Shown: positions 49,901-61,000 of the stretch, in pieces
Position numbering within the stretch: position 1 is the stretch's first letter
Layout of the letters: each line of letters opens with the position of its first letter
From: Aphis gossypii
Taxonomy: Eukaryota > Arthropoda > Insecta > Hemiptera > Aphididae
Direction of reading: 5' to 3'
Length of the DNA stretch: 64,000 nt
Assembly (NCBI RefSeq): GCF_020184175.1
Contig: NC_065532.1
Span: 27,466,001-27,530,000, forward strand
Notes under the pieces: generated by a model
Seen by the model: only the letters and a program-made list of their open reading frames with translations
Told to the model about the DNA's origin: nothing
Database searches by the model: none
Position numbers and translations under genes: made by a program

Positions 49901-51974
49901 AGAATATCTTGGAAAGAAGAAAATCAATAATAACATAATTTATTTTAATTAAAATTGTATCTAACTTACTTACTTTTTCCATATATTATTCAACATTAAA
50001 ATCGTTTCATTAAAAATATATAAATTATGCTTTAGCTGATCTCTTTGAATAATAGCTGTTTGGTGCCATGGAATAGGACCTCTGATATACATTGAAAAAT
50101 CATCAGGTTTATAATAATTTGTTATTCCAATTCTTTTAAGTTCATCCGGATCCATTAATATATAATCAAGGATTATTTTTTTGCAAGTAGTATCATAATT
50201 GTGTCGTATTTCATTTTCCATAAACGTCGTCAAAAAATAATACCTAATTAAAATTACTTATAACTTATAGGTACACAAATAGGATTAATTAAATGTAAGT
50301 ATATTAAACGTTAATTGGTTGACATTTCTAAACACATCTATCATATATACTTAATGTAAAAATAATCTAATTTAGAAATTTAGAGATTAATTATATACCT
50401 ACAGTAAATTATGCATTATTATATTGTCGTAAGCAGCTACCACATGTTAGTTCCACATAGATATCTGCATGTTTTACCAAGTAGAGAATAATAAATTTAG
50501 TATACACATACACATTACACAATAAGCTTATATTGCGTTGTACAATTTACCAAACATTGAGTAAAGATTCTATAACCACTACAATTTTCAGTTTATTCAA
50601 CAAATTAATTCAAATTTCTCCAAAGAAAAATATTATAATGCAAGTAATATTTATAAAAAATACCGAGTATATTGGGGAATTTTTAGTTTTACAAACGATG
50701 GGTCTTTAATTATTTTGTTTCATTTATACTATGAATAACTATCTCTGTATAAGTTAAATACGATTACTTTTTTAACAGATTCGGTTTAATGCCATTTTTC
50801 TTTATTTTTTCTAACACGTGTTCTGGAAACGGATCATAAAATTCACTAGATATGCCCTGATGAATAATATATAATAATTTAATTAAATGAGCGATACAAT
50901 AAAAACTTTATGTTCAAAATTTAATGAATAGATTAAGATTTAAAATGTGTACATGTTTAAACTCTTTGTGATGATAAATAAATAATATGCAATGAGAAAA
51001 TATTCTACATCAACTCACTTCATTCAAATAGTACTTAATTATTTCATTGTCTTCTTTAAACGTGGCGATTTCTATGCAATTCTGTTTTCGCCGCATATTT
51101 TTTAGTTTATTCAATTGTTCATCTGGACTCATTGCAATACACGCTTGTAATGACGAACCAATATAACTGACAAGAGGATTATAAAATATGAGAACGCACA
51201 TTGGTAAATACGTACAAAAAAAAAGTTCATCGGTGTATAAAATTACTTCGTAGGTAACTCTGCAGCTTTTATCATATTATTTTTAATTTTCTTTGCCATT
51301 AATTTTTGTTCTCTCTGCTCTGCTTTGTCTCTGTGATATTTTCCGGACAACAAATCCTATACAAATACAAAATACTATGTAGGCTAGAGACAATAAGACA
51401 AATCACGAATAGATAATTTATTGCGATGTTATAATATCATTATTGTGTATAGTAATAATACATATTTTAGTTTACCGCTAAAGGCACGACGCCAGTATAT
51501 TGATGATCATTTGTAGTAGCAGTTTTAAGCGGTTTTTTGGATTCATTTTTTTGACAAGGACGATATTTTAATAAATGATGGTCTTCGCCTAATATTTTAT
51601 TGCTTATAGTAGTTTCCCGTAATTTATTGATTTCGCGTAATTTTTTATCGAGTTTTAATCTATAGTTGCGTCCAATAGACATTGACGGATTCATTAGATG
51701 AATTCGATGCTAAATATGTATAGGTAAAGCATAAGGCATCAACAATTACGAAAAAAAACTATAAAATATTTAATATCATAAAATTTGTAAGAAAGTGCAT
51801 GCAATTGTTTGTATTAATTATCGTTAATAAATTGTTTACACTAATCGGAACACATTTAGTCCACGTGTGATTACAGAACAGCGGGGGGTAGACGCCATCT
51901 GCAGAAAGCTTGTCCGGACATTTATCCGAATTTTTGGTCTGATATGTAATCTTTTTTAGCCGATTTTTTTTCAT
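29164..51974 (-). CDS. Axonemal dynein heavy chain, single-headed inner-arm type (DNAH3/DNAH7/DNAH12 group)
   Basis: Fifty-eight coding exons on the minus strand, all bounded by GT-AG, assemble without a frame break into 12,252 nt (4083 aa), the normal length for this group. Exon coordinates are given in the block entries below. The protein is a minus-end-directed microtubule motor of cilia and flagella: N-terminal tail, linker, six AAA modules with P-loops in AAA1 (GPAGTGKT, about 1389-1396), AAA2 (GEPFSGKT, 1670-1677), AAA3 (GPTGTGKS, 2021-2028) and AAA4 (GIGGSGRQ, from 2383), a coiled-coil stalk between AAA4 and AAA5, and a C-terminal domain ending HWINRGTACLCQLDN. In an insect such as an aphid this would act in sperm flagella or chordotonal neurons. 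The exact orthologue within DNAH3/7/12 cannot be fixed by eye. The ATG at 51974 is preceded by a possible splice acceptor, so an extra 5' exon is possible. Confidence 0.96.
32090..35324 (-). other. Dynein exons 42-51: AAA5, AAA6 and start of the C-terminal region
   Basis: Exons: 34964-35324, 34727-34875, 34172-34408, 33922-34113, 33671-33874, 33446-33582, 32975-33149, 32689-32895, 32404-32611 and 32090-32340. Landmarks are REWNIFGLPADNFSIENGII, FSSTRWPLMIDPQGQANKWI, LRNPHYLPDISVK, VTLLNFMITPQGLQDQLLG, KWVVLQNCHLAVSWMKELD and NEAPKGLGANLFRSY. The 63-bp intron 32341-32403 is stop-free and a multiple of three; splicing it out restores the family-typical QNGIKMINEAPKG. Confidence 0.92.
35414..36679 (-). 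other. Dynein exons 39-41: stalk coiled coil and microtubule-binding domain
   Basis: Exons: 36394-36679, 35939-36324 and 35414-35882. Heptad-rich helix CC1 (LKPKLVETSLATNALLVKIE), the microtubule-binding region (SALNTLKPADITLVKSMKNP, then PPYGVKLVLEAVCVMKGIK, DFWGPSQKLI, TYDKDNIDPAIMKHIREKYI) and returning helix CC2 (MDYNAQIEKLNEKRAELAGV). It then enters the AAA5 side with VLLSAGVVAYLGAFTVDFR. Confidence 0.94.
36912..38682 (-). other. Dynein exons 35-38: AAA4
   Basis: Exons: 38041-38682 (the longest, 642 nt), 37705-37944, 37157-37317 and 36912-37052. Exon 35 contains PSKSHYTFNLRDFTRVIKGI and the AAA4 P-loop GIGGSGRQSATKLA, in which Arg replaces the usual Thr position, as is normal for AAA4 of dyneins. 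Later exons hold FFLSDNQIVDESFVEDINML, then HLTLAMSPIGDVFRNRLRMF and INCCTIDWFTVWPEDALEKV, all standard dynein landmarks. Confidence 0.94.
38740..39944 (-). other. Dynein exons 31-34: AAA2-AAA3 junction and AAA3
   Basis: Exons: 39609-39944, 39269-39507, 39017-39200 and 38740-38925. They carry TKTHLFPDMGSVYDYVYD, the AAA3 P-loop FVGPTGTGKSAIV, Walker B RCMLFVDDLSMP, then YGAQPPIELLRQWIDHGNWY and LQPAGGGSNQVTTRFTRH. AAA3 is the regulatory ATPase site of dynein; both Walker motifs are intact. Confidence 0.94.
40006..41680 (-). other. Dynein exons 27-30: AAA2
   Basis: Exons: 41450-41680, 40613-40763, 40383-40543 and 40006-40281. The P-loop GEPFSGKT is followed by INPKAITLGQLYGSFD, Walker B WIVFDGPVDAVWIENM with LDDNKKLCL, and the ASPATVSRCGMIYVEP block. 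Intron 27 (40764-41449, 686 bp) is AT-rich and empty. Confidence 0.94.
41747..43478 (-). other. Dynein exons 23-26: AAA1, the main ATPase module
   Basis: Exons: 43310-43478, 42224-42417, 42015-42143 and 41747-41948. The P-loop GPAGTGKTETTKDLAK, Walker B WACFDEFNRIELEVLSV, sensor region CAVFITMNPGYAGR and LPDNLKVLFRTVAMMVPD are all intact, so AAA1 should hydrolyse ATP. Intron 23 (42418-43309, 892 bp) is one of the longer introns of the gene and holds nothing that I recognise. Confidence 0.95.
43539..48206 (-). other. Dynein exons 10-22: distal tail and linker domain
   Basis: Exons: 47989-48206, 47722-47912, 47419-47603, 47213-47357, 47018-47156, 46244-46388, 45950-46161, 45494-45871, 44566-44828, 44304-44505, 44018-44221, 43832-43946 and 43539-43737. 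Diagnostic linker strings are ININDINLQSRVYRWP, IWMYLGPIFSSEDI, FFLSNDELLEILSETKNP and LVRGTLSKGERATVCALIV, then RYYNK and TPRLVITPLTDRCYR leading into AAA1. The linker is the mechanical lever of the power stroke. Exon 10 starts at a less obvious acceptor (cttcaaag at 48207). The 60-bp intron 44506-44565 is stop-free and a multiple of three. Confidence 0.9.
46458..46803. mobile_element. hAT-like MITE copy A inside a dynein intron
   Basis: It lies in the intron between dynein exons 14 and 15 (46389-47017). The left end GTTACCAACCTTTTTTTAC and the right end GGTTGAGAACCTCTG form imperfect inverted repeats of the CAGAGGTTCNCAACC type, flanking CTCACGGCACCCTTAGT and its inverted counterpart. The interior shares long stretches with copy B at 57 kb (for example TTTTATAAAACA, ACATTGAA, ATTAACTATATAT). 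The target duplication is not clear. It is non-coding. Confidence 0.6.
48300..51974 (-). other. Dynein exons 1-9: N-terminal tail
   Basis: Exons (minus strand): 51840-51974, 51476-51709, 51247-51356, 51019-51166, 50768-50856, 49974-50243, 49782-49907, 48860-49058 and 48300-48510. They encode about 507 residues: a basic Lys-rich start (MKKNRLKKITYQ), a GPIPWHQ element shared with DNAH3/7-type tails, and alpha-helical tail sequence (SRQLRQIVFKSLKHFMKKLL). The tail normally binds light and intermediate chains and the doublet microtubule. It is the least conserved part, so exons 3-7 are the least certain, although their phases chain correctly. Confidence 0.85.
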
Positions 51975-52458
51975 CTTGATATCCTACAAATTATTTTATC
52001 GTATGTAAATAATTACAGTAAAAATAATTTATTTCAACACTGCACCTGATAATATAAAATTATATCGAGTAGAACGATGTAGGTACCTAGGTAAATAATT
52101 CGCTAACTGTTTCAAACAATTGATCTTCAATTATTTGAACAAATAATAAACGTATAGCATTATATAAATAATATAAACACACATTATGGAGTACCTTGGA
52201 AACGAAATTCATAAATTCATAAAACAATAAAAAGTAAAAGCAGCTATATAATTTTAAACTTTTTTTTTGTTTTGCTTTGTTTTTAAAGTATTAAATTCTT
52301 GGAAGCTGCAAAGTATTTGTGTTCGTCTAACACACGCACAACAAAGTATATTAAGTTATTTAGGCAATTTATATTTTCAACGTATGCCAATTAGAAACAA
52401 ATAATAATAACTCTAAACCAGATTTGTATTGTCTGTATATAGTTTAGTTGAAATCAGC

Positions 52459-52569
52459 TTTCCCAAATTTTTGATTTTATTATTTAAAATTATTCAAAAA
52501 TTGAAAAACAGAAATTTTTAAATGCTATTTTTTTAGAATTTTAATGGATAAAATCATAAATTTGGGAAA
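52459..52569. repeat. Long inverted repeat, candidate palindromic MITE
   Basis: TTTCCCAAATTTTTGATTTT begins at 52459 and its inverted copy ends at 52569, with 21-22 of 23 positions pairing around an AT-rich loop of about 65 bp. Outside these arms, ATTGTCTGTAT near 52429-52439 faces ATACAGACAAT near 52699-52710, so the full element may span roughly 52425-52712. No protein is encoded. Confidence 0.45.
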
Positions 52570-52880
52570 TTCAATCTCGATTAGACTTGTACAAAAAATT
52601 AAAATCTGTTTTCAGAATTCGTATTGTTTCACTAGATAAATCAGTATGTTAATTATGAAATAACTCTATAAAACATACTCATGCTTGAATAACAAATACA
52701 GACAATCATCAATTGCAATAATAAATTTACATTATATTTTTAAAGGACATCACAACAATAAAATCAAGTTTGATTAGATTTAAAATATGTCATTGTCTAA
52801 GAAATATTATGGTATGGCCGGTGTGAATCTCACACTTAAACACTAATTATTTAATGAGATACAGTATTTTAAAATATGGG

Positions 52881-53378
52881 TGTAACGTCATAGAGCCGAA
52901 GTCGGAACGGCGGTGCGGCGTATGTTTTACGTGCAAAAGTGTCTAGACTCTAGATTAATACAACGATTTCAATCGTTAAATATAATATTATCTACATTTT
53001 TTTATGTAACCTTAAGTGCATTTTAGTGTTTATAACACTGGTGTGATCATGATTTTGATATACTTTCTAGTTTTTTCATAGTAGCTAAAACTAATACCTT
53101 ACATTTCGTAAAATTTGGTTTGTGTGGCAATACGAAGCGAGTCGCGAATTCATTAATTTTACTAAATTATAATATTTATAATACGCATGCAACAAAAAGA
53201 TACATTAAATTTTAAATCACACCATTGTGTTAAGCACATAAATACGAGTATGCATAAGATTATAAAAAAAAATTCTAAAATACTATTTTAAGTTATTAAA
53301 GTAATTGTATAAATCAAACTATTTTTACACGTAAACATATAGGCGGCTCCTCAATCGTCGGCTCTATATGAAGTCACG
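52881..53378. mobile_element. Candidate 0.5-kb TIR element (MITE)
   Basis: The left end TGTAACGTCATAGAGCCGA (52881-52899) is matched by the reverse complement of the right end, CGTGACTTCATATAGAGCCG (53358-53378), differing by a 2-bp gap and a few substitutions. The ends are the only GC-richer parts; the interior is AT-rich and non-coding. I found no clear target duplication, so the borders may be off by several bases. Confidence 0.45.
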
Positions 53379-54119
53379 TGTAGGCTATTCATCAGCTCTC
53401 ATTATCTTGTTGATCTCGTTTTAACATAGGATTTTTACTTATGCGTTTTTTATTATGTTGACTACAATAATACACCAATAAACTTAAAATTAAAAAAAAA
53501 AAATTGTGTTGGGATGTCCTTTACCCATTTCAACAGTCAACAGTGAATACATACCATATTATCGTATAAGCCGTAACTGCAGGTAAATAATTATTACTGA
53601 AAACATTCACAATATCTATTGTTAGCAATATTGCAGCATTTAATGTTATTTTATTATTACAACAACTAAATAATATTATTATTGTCCATAATGCTTTAAC
53701 GATTAAGTAAGTCAAGACCACGCTGGCTTAAAATTTGTTTCGAAATTGTGGAAAGTTAAAATTATTTAAATTCACAATTTTACCAATTCTCGTTTCTAAT
53801 AATGTTTGAATAGCATCACAATGAACTGTTAATGGTTGGTTTAATACTAAGTATTTTAACCGATAATTGTTACTTAGTGAAAAAAAAATACTCATTAGGT
53901 ACCTATATTATGTGAAATTACAGTCTACAGAAGTATATCTTTATCCCGTATACTGTATAGGATACGCCAAACGACAATAATAAGATGTCTACTCTTTTTG
54001 GTACCTACTTATCAATATAACTAATGGTAAGTGCTACAGTTATTTTTGTAATGTCATAAAAAAACATCATTTTTGATTTCGAGACTGTGCATAGGTTATA
54101 TTAATATATTATATAAATA

Positions 54120-54143
54120 TAATAATAATAATAATAATAATAA
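54120..54143 (+). repeat. (AAT)n microsatellite
   Basis: An uninterrupted run of eight AAT units in the intergenic region between the dynein and lipase 2 genes. Confidence 0.85.
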
Positions 54144-55021
54144 TATAATACACACTATTCTAGATTCTAACAAAAGAGAACGGGAAGGACAATTGGGAGA
54201 AGAATCAAATGTCATAAGCTCACAATACCAGAGTCATATAAGCCAGCTATGCCAACTAGGAAGTATTTAATGCTAAGGACGAAAAACATATTAAGTTAGC
54301 GAGCCAAATTAAACGCGTATTGTTTGTTGAACAAAATCTATGTGATCAGAATATATTATTTTCTATTGATTACAAAAACGTATACATTTCTTTTTACTAC
54401 TTACACTCATGGACAAATAAATATCAAACAAAACTCTCAAATGTTATTAGTTTAGAGACTTGATTGATGTATATAAACGTATTTCATATTAAAAATGTTT
54501 GATCCACGAGTAAATAAATATTGAATTGATATTTTTATTTGGTATAAGCTGTTTCTTTTTAAATTAAATTAATATATATCTACTACGAGTATGTGCCAAA
54601 CGTATATCAGTATTCAATATGACGACGTTTTCATTAATATTATGTACGCATTAAAAATAATATTAAATCACAAAACAATTTTATTATTAAAAAAAATTAT
54701 CTTTCTACGGATCGTACAAACCGATATACAATATATAATAATATACGCTATGTCGGACTTCCGGTGACGCTTAGACGTGTGCGGTCGCAAGTATAGTCCG
54801 ATTAGATATATGAAAGCACTGGTTAAATAAAGAAAAAATGTTAAGGCTTAATAGGCGTGTAGCACCTCTACATAATATAAATAAACATTTATAATACGCA
54901 TTTACGCGTATGGTATACGAGTGTTATACATAATATAAGTAAATATAAATCTATAAAAAAAACCAAACAAATTGTAATAGGTACGAAGGATATTATATGA
55001 GGAGTCTTGCGAAATACCAGT

Positions 55022-58000
55022 CTATTTGTGGCGGAACTTCAAGAACCTGATGGCTCTTCCGAGATTGCCGAACGTGGTGTAAAATGCGCGTGTCGTCGCC
55101 GTACGGTCATCCATATGGTTCGGACCACCACGATAATCGCCGAAGTCGCTGACTTTATCGGTGCACTGCGACTCCATGATCGATTGTTCCGTTTTTTCCA
55201 CGATCGCACAGCCCACCGACGGCGTGTCTTCCGGCTCGGCGACAACAACTGCAGAGTCACTTCCTACCAAGTGACGAGTTCCGATCACGTTTCGGGCGCC
55301 GCGAGTCCACTCGGATAACTCCCTGGTCAGACCATTCCGGAGTTGCTGGTACTTTGTTTCGGTAGACTTGAACAACATTATCAAGTTGCCAAACATCTGT
55401 ACCTTTTGCTGCAGTCTCTGTTCTCGTGCGAGCTCCGCCGACTCGTCGTCGTCGTCAACGTCCCGCTGCACCGGAGTTACACCAGACGAGTATTCCGGTA
55501 CCAGTACAAAGTTCGCTAATTCGTGATGATCGTTGGTCGAGTTTGGTTGTTGTCCTTTAATCGCTGGACCGTCGTTGTCGGTGGTAATATCTTCACAGGG
55601 GCCCGCGGGAGGACCCGTAAACTCCCAGTCCGGGTGGTCAGTCTTCTGTAGTATTTCCGTTACCTTCATGTTTACTTGTTTGGTCACGTCTAGACTCCAC
55701 AAAAAATCCACGTGATTGCAACGCGAACTGTCGACCGGAACGACGTCCACCAGTTTAGGAAGTTGTGATTTCAGTCTCATTACGTCCTGCGTGTAAAAAT
55801 AGCACGATATTATTATTATTATAGTCATTGAGTAAAAAAAGATTACATTTAATATGTATTAAGTGTACCTATTAAATGTAATCTTTTTTATACCTATATA
55901 GGTATAAGTATTCGTAGTAAACACAATGGAAAATGTTCATTCTGTTATAGTGTATATATGCACTAAGTGGGTATTTTATAATGTTTCATTTGCTTAAAAG
56001 TTAAAATATACAACTACAAGTAACAATTTTACAAGGATTTCCAAAAAAATCTCACCTCTACATCGGTCAATACATCATTTTTTCCATATATCAACGCAAT
56101 GGGCACTTGTATTGATCTCAAGTCGTACATTGGAGGTTCGGTAGAATTATAATGTTGTAAATTCATAATTGGACCGTAATCGTATCGACTAAAACAGTCT
56201 GCACAGTGAATTTCAAAGCACGAAAATAAAATAAAAAACATTATGAAACATATAGTATATTACATACATTACATTTTTGATTAATCACCTTTCAATATAA
56301 GCTGTGCGAAATGCGTGGTAAGCTTGGCTGACGTTCCTGCTGGAAAGTGTTCAATGACGAGTGGTAGTAATTTCTATAAAGCATATATGACGACAAACAA
56401 AATATATCATAAATCAATAATCATTTAAATTATAGCTTTTCATCTTGTAATATCAATAACAAAATAATAAAATATAATTATTACGTTTTCAAAAGTATAC
56501 GTTTCACTACCACACACGGAAGATACAGCATAAGATATGCATTTTTGACAAAACATAGTCTGTGCAATTTTTTCTCCATACGAATTAGTTACCAAAAAAG
56601 ATTGCATCTTTGATTGAGGCATAAACATTCCATTGGAAACCCATTGATACATAGTCTAAAGAGAAAACAATTAAATGTAGGTAAGTAGATGATTAGTACA
56701 ATATAATACAATATAATTCGTATTAAATATGATTTTAAATTTTTTATTTAAACTGATTTTCAACATTAATAACATTTCTAATATTTCAAAAAAAAAGATG
56801 AACAAAAAAAAAAAATCACAAAGTTTTTTCCCAGGATAATGAACCTATATAATTATTATGATGGTGTATTTACTTTTGTTAAATTGTTATTTATAAATTT
56901 AAATATCACTTTCAATGTTAACAATTCCGTAAATAGATTCTTGTTTTTAGACATTTTAATTTTAGAATTAATACACATGAATTCAAACCTAAAAATTAAA
57001 TACTAAAGCAGAGGTTCCCAACCTTTTTTGACTCACGGCACCCTTAGTCTTTTTCTTAAAATCCGAAGGCACCCTATCGACTACTTCGGTTTTATTATCA
57101 GTGCATACCTATGTATAATAAAAGTAGTAAGATGTAGGTATGTAGTATATACAACCCAAAATAAAGACCTCTCTCAAATTCAAAATAATTTTTTAAGATT
57201 TTTAAGCTTTCAATGTCATATTTATAGAGCTCCTCATTCTAATTATAATATTATAAATAGGCTTTTCTCTATATCACCACTTGAAAAAAGATTTACACAA
57301 CTAAATTTAAAATTCCTTTATAAACTGTTACACAATATTATAGATTGTCCAGAACTTGTCGAACGCTTATGTTTCAAAATAAATCCCCTAAACTCTAGAC
57401 AAAAACAGCTTTTCTATCCACCAAACATTTCATCCAAATATATGTCATTCTCTCCTTCTAATACTCTAATGGCTATAGGAAACTCTATACATAATATAGA
57501 TTTATTTTACTGTTCACTTAATGATCTCTCTTCGTATATTCATTAATTTTCAACTCTTATGTCTTTTTTTTTGTTTTTTCTATTTATATTATATTATACA
57601 TTAATTTATTCAGTTTACACATAACTTGATTTATATTTATATATTTTTTTTTCTCTCCAAAGTAGCTACTAATGTAACTCTCTTATATATTTATTTAAAA
57701 TGTAATTGGAATTATTCCGTAATAAACAATATTATTATTATTATTATTATATTATTATACACATATTATATTTTATAAAACAAATTTTTACATTGAAAAT
57801 TAACTATATATTCTTATTTTTAATTATTATTGCATAAATAATATAATATAAAATATATTTCAAATAATTTCGCGGGACCCTAAATTAAGTTTGTGGCACC
57901 CCGATTGGAAATCTCTGAATTAAAGTATACATACAACATTTAAATGATCAAGATTAAAACGACCCGCTGAAATAATAGAAATACAATATTAAGTTTTTAC

Positions 58001-61000
58001 TACAACTACATCATCCTAACCTTGTAGTATTTTAGTTTTTTTAACATAATATAAAATATTTCAAATATATAACTGTGTATACCAGCTAAAATAACTACAT
58101 TGCATCTATATATATAAAATATTTTTTTGGCAAAAACGCAAAGTTTCTATATAATAATAATAATGTTGTTCTTATTGTTTATAAACATTGACGATTTTGC
58201 GAACGTATAAACATTACGAATTACGAAGCGAATCAAAAAATAATATTATGGTATTGCCATATATTTTAAGTTATTACCTATTAATTATTTAATATTAATG
58301 AACAATAACTTACATTCATCTTCTTCGCGTATGGAGCGATATGTCTCACAGACGATCTTGTGTTGTACAAGTAGGCAACCGGTGCAAGACTGATTTGCGA
58401 CTTAATCTTTTGATGGTATTCGTGTTTTTCTGAAGCCATAATAAAAAACACAGACGTCCCCATCGAATATCCTATATAATGGAGTTGCGTGGCATTGGTC
58501 TTTGATAGAATGTAGTCGAACGAAGCTGGTAAATCAAACGTTCCGACTTCGTGTAAGCTTTACAACCATCATTATAATATGTATTACTTATATAAATTAT
58601 TATTGTTAAAATGAATATACTTAAAAAAGCTAATCTATTGACCGCGTACACTGTATAACAACAACAATAATAATAATACGTATAGTTTTACCTAAAATTC
58701 CAAAAATCTTTTTGCTTGAAATTCATCGACAAGTGCTTTCTGCTATAAGTGTTACCCCTGCAGTTGGCCATCCACACATCGTACCCAGCGTTGGATAGTT
58801 GCATCGCTACATATTTATAATGCACAATTATTATATTAGTGTAAATGCTGTAGGTATATAAGCTTAATAGTAATAATTAAGGTAGGCACGTCGAAAAACG
58901 CTAAAATATACATTTTGATAAAAAGAATTTTTTATCAAATCTTTGATAATTCACTTACGTAACGATATATCAGCCCCGCCGAGTACCCAATCCGCGGAGC
59001 TTCCTAAAATGCCGTGGTGTAGGAACACCGGATGGTTTCTAGTGGGTTCTTGTCCGTCCTTGTTTTTCGGGATGCGATGTAACTCCAGGATGTAACCGTC
59101 GTCCGTAACGACATCGTGTACTTCAATAGCGTAACCATTGTTTTTGACAATTTCAATCTAATATGAATTTTAAAAATAATCCTAAAATAAGTAGATATCG
59201 TAGGCATACAAATCTAGTATAAGTTAAACAAGTTAAACGAATAGTTTTATGACCAGGGCTCGGGACTTGATAACTGGACTAAGATCGTTCAAATATGCGT
59301 CTACTGTATATAATATATATAATATACATTATTTGCTCTAGAAAATATTAAATTATACACTAATAAGATGATACATCAGGATTTTAATACTTTTTTTCAT
59401 ATCGTAAAAATACAGTAAAAATAATCATAATTTATTAATTATTTCAAGTCTAGTAAATCATTAATCATTTTTTTAAATCATTAACCTTTCGTTTAACGCG
59501 ATACCTGTATACAATAAATAAAGCTTGAATACCTACTAAGTATAAATATTTTAATAATAATAAACGAATTTATGATTTTTAAACAATTATTTAGAGTATG
59601 ACAACCAATTATTTTTTACTGCCGTAATGTATAGAATATAAAAGCTAGCTTACATGTTTTGGGGTATATGGTCGATTGAGTGCACAATGTTATCTTCTTT
59701 TTTATATTTATACATAGCTAATATCCCAACTCTCCAAAAATGTCTCCCAATATATTTGATTCTACTCAGTTTTTATTTTTTTTAGTTATTTTTAGTAAAT
59801 AAAGCAATAAAATGAAACTTAAATTTAATACCTACCATTATTGCTTAAAAAAAAAAACATGAAAAGTTTTAAATTTGCATACTGAAAAAATGGTTTTTGA
59901 TAAAATGTTATATAAATAATTATTAAATATATATATTTATTATGAAAATATACCATACCTATATAGAATAGTATCATCTATTTTATTTTAGTAAACGTAC
60001 TATCACAGTATCACGGTTATTTCTATTCATTGTAAGCATTTACTCATACCTATTGAAACTTTTAAATTACTTTACGATATGTTATAATGCTATATTAAAT
60101 TGTATACGATGTGGCTATTACAGTGAACTAAGTAAACAATGAAATTGTAGTATTTATTTTATACATTCTTATTTTCTCACTGAAATGATTAAAGTTTGTT
60201 AACAATAGAAAATATTTTTAAAATGAATTATCTTTCTGTTATTTTCACATAATGAAATGCGATACGATATCAAGTCTAGACTTTATTGGTCAGATTTATA
60301 CTACTTATACCCATTACAATAAAATATCGTTAGAATATCGAACTTCAGCTGACCAAAAATAACCGGAATTATTAAATTAATTAATTCGAATTCGGTTATC
60401 CGATATGCCGTTGATTGAGTACCTACGATAAAAAACGTAAATTTCTTCAAAACCATGATAAGTAAAATGCGTAATTTATTCTATTTTACTAATATTGATA
60501 TATTGAGTTATTTAATTCTGAATTTGAATTCTACGTATTATTATTCATTAGTCATTTCACAGTTTTTTATAACACATGTGTTGCCGCGTCGGTGTATACA
60601 TAAGTGTTTTTTGGCATAATAAACCATCAACAATGTATATAAAGGAGATTATTTTTGGTCGATGAATTATGCAATCAATTGACATTGTGGACCATAATAA
60701 CGTTGGCATTATAATATGTTATCTTCGCGTGTATATTATTCGACGATTGTTATACAATTTGAAGTACATGTTAATTCTAATACGAAATCGAAAGTCGTAC
60801 GATTTAGTTTTTTTTTTTCATCCGTACGAGTTATATCATGATAGGTACATAATATTAAATATTTTAATGTCAGCGGTTTCGTCATCCGATCGTATTGTAT
60901 ATTATGAACTTTACGTCGTCGTCCACAGACAGTATAATATATTAATACATTTTGTATGATTAAGATTTTTCGATTGAGAATACAATGTGTGCAATAATAT

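Larger units (their letters stand above)
51975..55021. other. Intergenic region between the dynein 5' end and lipase 2
   Basis: AT-rich with no supportable protein. It should contain the dynein promoter and any 5' UTR exon, and the lipase 2 3' UTR. It carries a palindromic element (52459-52569), a TIR element (52881-53378) and an (AAT)n tract at about 54120-54143. Short ORFs at 53530-53721 and 54073-54270 are low-complexity or featureless. Confidence 0.6.

Noticed and set aside
55007..55715. Plus-strand and alternative-frame ORFs over the lipase 2 last exon
   Set aside because: Shadows of the minus-strand coding exon that continues the lipase fold.
57028..57546. 172-codon plus-strand ORF as a host gene
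   Set aside because: It is a MITE/LINE chimera with no promoter or partner exons; recorded as mobile DNA instead.
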